This document shows positions 60,060 through 64,000 of a stretch of 64,000 bases of DNA, piece by piece. Location of the stretch: NCBI GenBank assembly GCA_902774925.1, contig CACYKE010000001.1, positions 1-64,000 of the forward strand, given 5' to 3'. How positions within the stretch are numbered: position 1 is the stretch's first letter; each line of letters begins with the position of its first letter. The DNA comes from an uncultured Prevotellaceae bacterium (lineage in GTDB: Bacteria > Bacteroidota > Bacteroidia > Bacteroidales > Bacteroidaceae). The notes beneath the pieces were generated by a model. That model was not told the origin of the DNA. It searched no databases and saw only the letters and a program-made list of their open reading frames with translations. The translations under genes and the position numbers were made by a program.

Positions 60060-60091
60060 TTTGGTCATTTCGAATAAAATACTTACCTTTG
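60060..60091 (+). promoter_or_regulatory. Promoter of the truncated gene copy
   Basis: TTTG (60060-60063), 20 bp, TACCTTTG (60084-60091). Confidence 0.68.
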
Positions 60092-60138
60092 CAAGCAAAA
60101 GTATTTAATATTTAATAAAAACGAAAACAATTTGCAAC

Positions 60139-60351
60139 ATGAGAATTAAGAAATTTACTCTCCTGATGCTGACGTTGATGATGATGTCAGTCGTTGCATT
60201 TGCGCAGAAACCTGATGCAACATCGAAGCGTCTGCTTGCTCCTTTCGCACAGAATCAGGCAAGACTTGCCAAGTTGCCACTTTTTTTTGCTTTTTTGTTT
60301 GGATTTATATTTTTTTTTCATAACTTTGCACCCTTAAAGGACATATATTAA
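60139..60351 (+). pseudogene. 5' remnant of a deleted paralogue of the next gene
   Basis: The first ~23 residues ('MRIKKFTLLMLTLMMMSVVAFAQKP') and the 17 bases before the ATG nearly repeat the leader and signal peptide of the gene at 60387. After about 40 codons the sequence runs into GCCACTTTTTTTTGC, which looks like the second half of a terminator hairpin, and then into the next promoter; the frame ends at 60351 with a meaningless hydrophobic tail. The simplest reading is a tandem paralogue whose body was deleted, leaving promoter, signal peptide and half a terminator. A genuine short secreted peptide is the alternative. Confidence 0.65.
60298..60328 (+). promoter_or_regulatory. Promoter of the large repeat surface protein
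   Basis: TTTG (60298-60301), 19 bp, TAACTTTG (60321-60328); leader about 55 nt. Confidence 0.7.
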
Positions 60352-60386
60352 TATATTACATAAGTTAAACCAAAACAATTTGCAAC

Positions 60387-63300
60387 ATGAGAATTAAGAA
60401 ATTTACTCTTTTGACACTGGCAATCATGATGATGTCAGTTGTTGCGTTTGCACAAAAGCCTCTCTCGGCTTCTATGAAGGGACTGACTCCTTATAAGCAG
60501 ATTCTTCAGGCCAAGCGTCAGGGATTGGTGAACGAGCAAAACGCCCAGGATTTCAAGTTTGCGAAGCCCGCTCTTCCGCAGAAAATGCAGAAGGCAAAGA
60601 CCGTAAACATTCCTTCTAATGCTCAACTGAAAAAACTGCCGAAGAAGGATGTTAGTCGCTCTGTCCTCAATGCTAATGTGTCTATCCGCAAGGCTAACGG
60701 TTCTGTAGCAAGTGCTTCTCGCCGCGCTCCAGAGGATTACTCCATTATTACGGAAGCACCTGAGGGTACGGTAAAGACTTACAAACGTGCCGGAGACTGC
60801 ACATATGTTAGTGGTTCCTCTGCTGTCACGGGCACCCAAAGCGGTAATATGGAAGTCGTTTTTGCTGCTAACAACGAGGTTTACATGAAGAATCCTGTTT
60901 GTGGATTTGGTTCATATGTTGGCCTGAATGCATATGCAAGGGGTACTTTGAGTGCTGACGGCACAACGATTACTGTTCCTCTGGGACAGAACTTGTACTA
61001 TGGTTCCAGCTACGATGCCGCTGTTGCTACTGCGATGGCTGACTATGATCCGGAAACAGGTCTTACCCATGATACCGAAACTACGCAGGTGACATATACC
61101 ATTGATAACGAAGCTGGTACTATCACTTTGAATGGTACGTCTGCTACTAAGAGGCTCACTGCTTTCTGGACTGACGATGATTCATGGTCGGGCTATTCTG
61201 AGTGGAATACCGTTCTGACTGAAAAAGCTCCTCTCGTTGTTCCTGATGTTGTAACTCCTCCTGCTGGTCTCGTCACTGAGGACTGGACTTTTGCTGGCTA
61301 TAATAGCGATAATGAAGCCACTGAGTTTACACTTCAAGTCGGCTTGGATGGCACTGATGTCTATATCCAGGGTCTTTGCGTGTATCTGCCCGATGCTTGG
61401 GTTAAGGGTACACTGAGTGGTGACGGCACGAGCATTTCTGTCGCTTCTGGCCAGTTCTTTGGCGTATATGAATACGAAGGAGAAGATTATCCCATGTATT
61501 TAGTTCTCTATGATAATAATACAGGAGACATTGCTACAAACGTTACACTTCCTTTTGATGCTGTAAATGGTACCATTACCGTGCCAGATGACATCATCAT
61601 ATTTATTAATGGCGAGGAAGATACGATAAGTTACTTTGAGTATTATTATTATGCCTTTGCGGTAAGAGGTGCGGCTCCCGATGTCCAGACACCTTCTGCT
61701 AGTGTGGCAGAATCTGCAGCGGAATATCGTATGATAGCTCATGGGTATACTTATGATGGCGATGAGATTGCGGAGTATAATATTCCCGTCTTTGTCGCTT
61801 ATGACGGAAACGACGTATGGGTGAAGGGTGTCTGCGAGGATATGCCTGACAGTTGGATTAAGGGTTCCAAGACCGGCAATACGGTGACATTCCCCACTGG
61901 CCAGTTCTTCGGTACAGCGAGTATCCTTTGGTTCACTTTTGACTACTATTTTGCAGGCTTCGATTACGCAAGCTATGCAACGGCCGATGTGACAATGACA
62001 GTTGATGATGCAACAGGCACATTAACCATGACCAGTCCTGACGAAATGCTGATCAATGCATCGTGGCTGTTGTATAATCCCAATATGTACTTTGATGCTG
62101 TTCAGTTTGTCCCTGTTCCTGATGTAGCGGCTACACCCGCTCAGCCCGAGATTACCGGTGCTACACTGACAGGAACCAGTTATCCCTATGTTTCAGTGGA
62201 CATTCCCGCGGAAGACGAGTCTGGTAACCCGATTTTGACAGGCAAGCTCTATTATGAGTACTACTATGATGTAGACCACACGGTAAGTGAGTTGACGTTG
62301 ACTCCAGCCGATTATGAGTATCTGACTGAAAACATGACGGAGATTCCTTATAACTTTACCGACGATTTTGATATCTATAATTACCGTCTGTATCTGAACA
62401 TGGACTTCAGCACTTGGAACAAGATTGGTGTCAAGAGTATTTACTATGGTTGTGGCGAACGTCATGAGTCAGAAATCTTCTGGTACACTATCAAGCCCTA
62501 TCCTATTAAGTCTGACATCGTTTTCACGTCTACTAACGACTACTCTATTCAGAATGGTCAGGCTACCGTTGCTGTTAATGATGAAGATGTGACTGCGGAC
62601 GTTGATGCAAACGGCAAGCTTACTACTATCGCTGAGAATTCTGTTGTGACCATCAGCGCTGCTGAAGACTATGTCATCACTGATGTGAAGGCTTCGTTCC
62701 AGGGAAATGCAGTTCCTGCTATCAAATATAGCCTTGTGGATTCCTATGGTGACGGTTGGAATGGTAATGCCATCAATGTCGTCAAGGCAAGCACTGGTGA
62801 TATTGTAGCTACGCTGACCATTACCAGTGGTGCTACAGCTGAGGGTACTGTTGACCTTGTAGGCGGTGAGACATACGATTTCGTATGGGTACCTGGATCA
62901 TACGCTAGTGAGTGCTCTTATACGATTACTGACTTTAATGATAATGTCATTCTGAGTGGTTCGGCTGGTGAAGGTATGGTGTCTGGTTACGTTACTCCTA
63001 TTGGTGGCGGTGCAGCTGTTGCTGGCGAGGTTGAGATTGGAACAGGCGATGCAGCCAATTCCTATGTCCCTACTTATAGCCTCTATAATTATTCTCTGAC
63101 GCAGCAGATTTATACTGCTGCTGAGATTGGTCAGCCTGGTACAATCAACAGTATTTCCTTCTTCAATGCCGGACAAGAGAAAGTTAGAACTCTTGATCTT
63201 TATCTGGTTCATACCGATAAGGCGGCCTTTGCCGGTTCTAATGACTGGATTACGGTCTCTGCAAGCGATAAGGTGTTCAGTGGTGTGGTAACATTTACTG

Positions 63301-64000
63301 CTGCTGGTGATTGGACAACCATAACGCTTGATACGCCATTTGAGTACAATGGTACAGATAATCTAGCAGTCATCGTAGATGATAATAGTGGAACTTGGAG
63401 CAGCGGTTTGTCTTGTAGGGTCTTTAACGCTTCTGCTCAAGCTATTCGCATTTACAGTGATGGCACAGACTATGATCCCGCTAATCCCAGTGCATATACT
63501 GGAACTATTATGGATGTGAAGAACCAGATTAAGCTTGGAATGCTGGGCGCTGCTCCTGTTGACATTGATGTCGACGTAACCCTCGCTGGTGACGGTAGCT
63601 CGGCTTCGTTCGTGATGCCTACTAAGAATGTGAAAGTAAGCTATACGCTGGAATGGCTGGGTTATCCTGTTAATGTGCCCGCTGGTCAGTTCGCAACCTA
63701 TTTCAAAGATGATGCTTTGACTCTGAATATTGGTGATGATTGTCAGCTGATGACTATTACCAGCTTCTCAGAGAATGCTGTTGTCGCTACACCGTTGGCT
63801 GTAGCTGCTGCCAATACACCATTGTTAATCTATAACGGTGGTAATGCAGACGTGAAGGCTTATCTGATTCCTACAGCGGAGACAGCTGATGATATCACTG
63901 CAATCCCAGAGTTCAAGGGTACGCTTACTGAAAAGACCTTCACTGACGATGATATGGCAGTCAAGGACTATTACGTCTGCACAGGTAAGGATTTCGTATG
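60387..64000 (+). CDS. Very large exported repeat protein (3' end outside window)
   Basis: The frame is open from the ATG at 60387 to the window end (1204 codons). A signal peptide ends 'MMMSVVAFAQ', followed by a basic pro-region. Three related beta-rich modules of ~150 residues then share 'YI.GL...LPDAWVKG', 'GD.T.I.V..GQFFG' patterns (for example 'VWVKGVCEDMPDSWIKG' and 'VYIQGLCVYLPDAWVKG'). Further on come a 'LVDSYGDGWNGNAINVVK' module like those of secreted adhesins and proteases, and a gingipain-adhesin-like stretch ('YSLYNYSLTQQIYTAAEIG', 'GTINSISFFNAG'). It is probably a secreted or surface adhesin-like protein; the C-terminal part, with any catalytic or sorting domain, is not seen. 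Confidence 0.82.
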   Translation, partial: MRIKKFTLLTLAIMMMSVVAFAQKPLSASMKGLTPYKQILQAKRQGLVNEQNAQDFKFAKPALPQKMQKAKTVNIPSNAQLKKLPKKDVSRSVLNANVSIRKANGSVASASRRAPEDYSIITEAPEGTVKTYKRAGDCTYVSGSSAVTGTQSGNMEVVFAANNEVYMKNPVCGFGSYVGLNAYARGTLSADGTTITVPLGQNLYYGSSYDAAVATAMADYDPETGLTHDTETTQVTYTIDNEAGTITLNGTSATKRLTAFWTDDDSWSGYSEWNTVLTEKAPLVVPDVVTPPAGLVTEDWTFAGYNSDNEATEFTLQVGLDGTDVYIQGLCVYLPDAWVKGTLSGDGTSISVASGQFFGVYEYEGEDYPMYLVLYDNNTGDIATNVTLPFDAVNGTITVPDDIIIFINGEEDTISYFEYYYYAFAVRGAAPDVQTPSASVAESAAEYRMIAHGYTYDGDEIAEYNIPVFVAYDGNDVWVKGVCEDMPDSWIKGSKTGNTVTFPTGQFFGTASILWFTFDYYFAGFDYASYATADVTMTVDDATGTLTMTSPDEMLINASWLLYNPNMYFDAVQFVPVPDVAATPAQPEITGATLTGTSYPYVSVDIPAEDESGNPILTGKLYYEYYYDVDHTVSELTLTPADYEYLTENMTEIPYNFTDDFDIYNYRLYLNMDFSTWNKIGVKSIYYGCGERHESEIFWYTIKPYPIKSDIVFTSTNDYSIQNGQATVAVNDEDVTADVDANGKLTTIAENSVVTISAAEDYVITDVKASFQGNAVPAIKYSLVDSYGDGWNGNAINVVKASTGDIVATLTITSGATAEGTVDLVGGETYDFVWVPGSYASECSYTITDFNDNVILSGSAGEGMVSGYVTPIGGGAAVAGEVEIGTGDAANSYVPTYSLYNYSLTQQIYTAAEIGQPGTINSISFFNAGQEKVRTLDLYLVHTDKAAFAGSNDWITVSASDKVFSGVVTFTAAGDWTTITLDTPFEYNGTDNLAVIVDDNSGTWSSGLSCRVFNASAQAIRIYSDGTDYDPANPSAYTGTIMDVKNQIKLGMLGAAPVDIDVDVTLAGDGSSASFVMPTKNVKVSYTLEWLGYPVNVPAGQFATYFKDDALTLNIGDDCQLMTITSFSENAVVATPLAVAAANTPLLIYNGGNADVKAYLIPTAETADDITAIPEFKGTLTEKTFTDDDMAVKDYYVCTGKDFV

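Overview
The window looks like a chromosomal segment of a Prevotella-like member of the Bacteroidales. Promoters fit the Bacteroidetes pattern (TTTG, 19-20 bp, TAnnTTTG). Lipoproteins and surface proteins of Bacteroidales families are common (DUF4988, DUF1573, DUF4294, DUF4369-thioredoxin, TPR/OmpA-like). Several secreted proteins end in the short Prevotella tail 'DLQGR..V....KG.Y..NGKKVVIK'. No phage, integrase cassette, IS element or CRISPR array was seen; xerD is the housekeeping recombinase.

Layout. 1-2 kb: end of a surface protein, a small peptide gene and an amidohydrolase of decarboxylase type. 2-11 kb: comM, then minus-strand envelope genes (AsmA-like, thioredoxin-like lipoprotein, TPR lipoprotein, PAP2 membrane enzyme, NAD-dependent epimerase). 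11-24 kb: greA, HIT protein and a nucleotidyltransferase, then a glycan block (gtrA, rffA/wecE, GT87, GtrB-like GT2, GT87-SUMF1 fusion) facing a minus-strand LPS core operon (GT90, GT11-like, hddA, hldD, DUF6492), and lpxL. 24-31 kb: two LTA-synthase-type sulfatases, gyrB, rpsT, tRNA-Glu, recO. 31-44 kb: lipoprotein, murF, xerD, aroQ, O-methyltransferase, Lrp regulator, a C26-M19 peptidase fusion, M28 peptidase, DUF4294, an HhH/beta-barrel protein, GT4 and manC. 44-64 kb: tRNA-Leu, then a surface and secretion zone: a 1681-residue collagen-like DUF4988 lipoprotein, a SbsA-Ig-like protein with a C9 tract, DUF1573, OmpA, an M6 protease, an RluA enzyme, a truncated gene copy and a very large repeat protein that runs off the end.

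The most unusual signal is a set of short-period repeats scattered through genes and gaps. Each array has a constant core and a variable spacer: nonamers TCTAGA-N3 (four arrays inside three genes, only in the two reading frames that avoid the internal TAG), nonamers CACGAAT-N2, heptamers TTGGC-N2, TAACC-N2, TTGTC-N2 and CGGC-N3, and 21/22-bp phased blocks beside gene ends. A 19-nt stem-loop with compensatory changes (GTTGCGACTCAGTCGCAAC) occurs four times within 3.5 kb, each time in coding sequence. These elements add loops, tails and even a start codon to otherwise ordinary proteins. I know of no named element in Bacteroidetes that matches them.

Functional theme: envelope building. Heptose supply, LPS core transferases, lipid A acylation, GDP-mannose, polyprenol-linked glycan modification, peptidoglycan (MurF) and a set of secreted surface proteins are interspersed with housekeeping genes.
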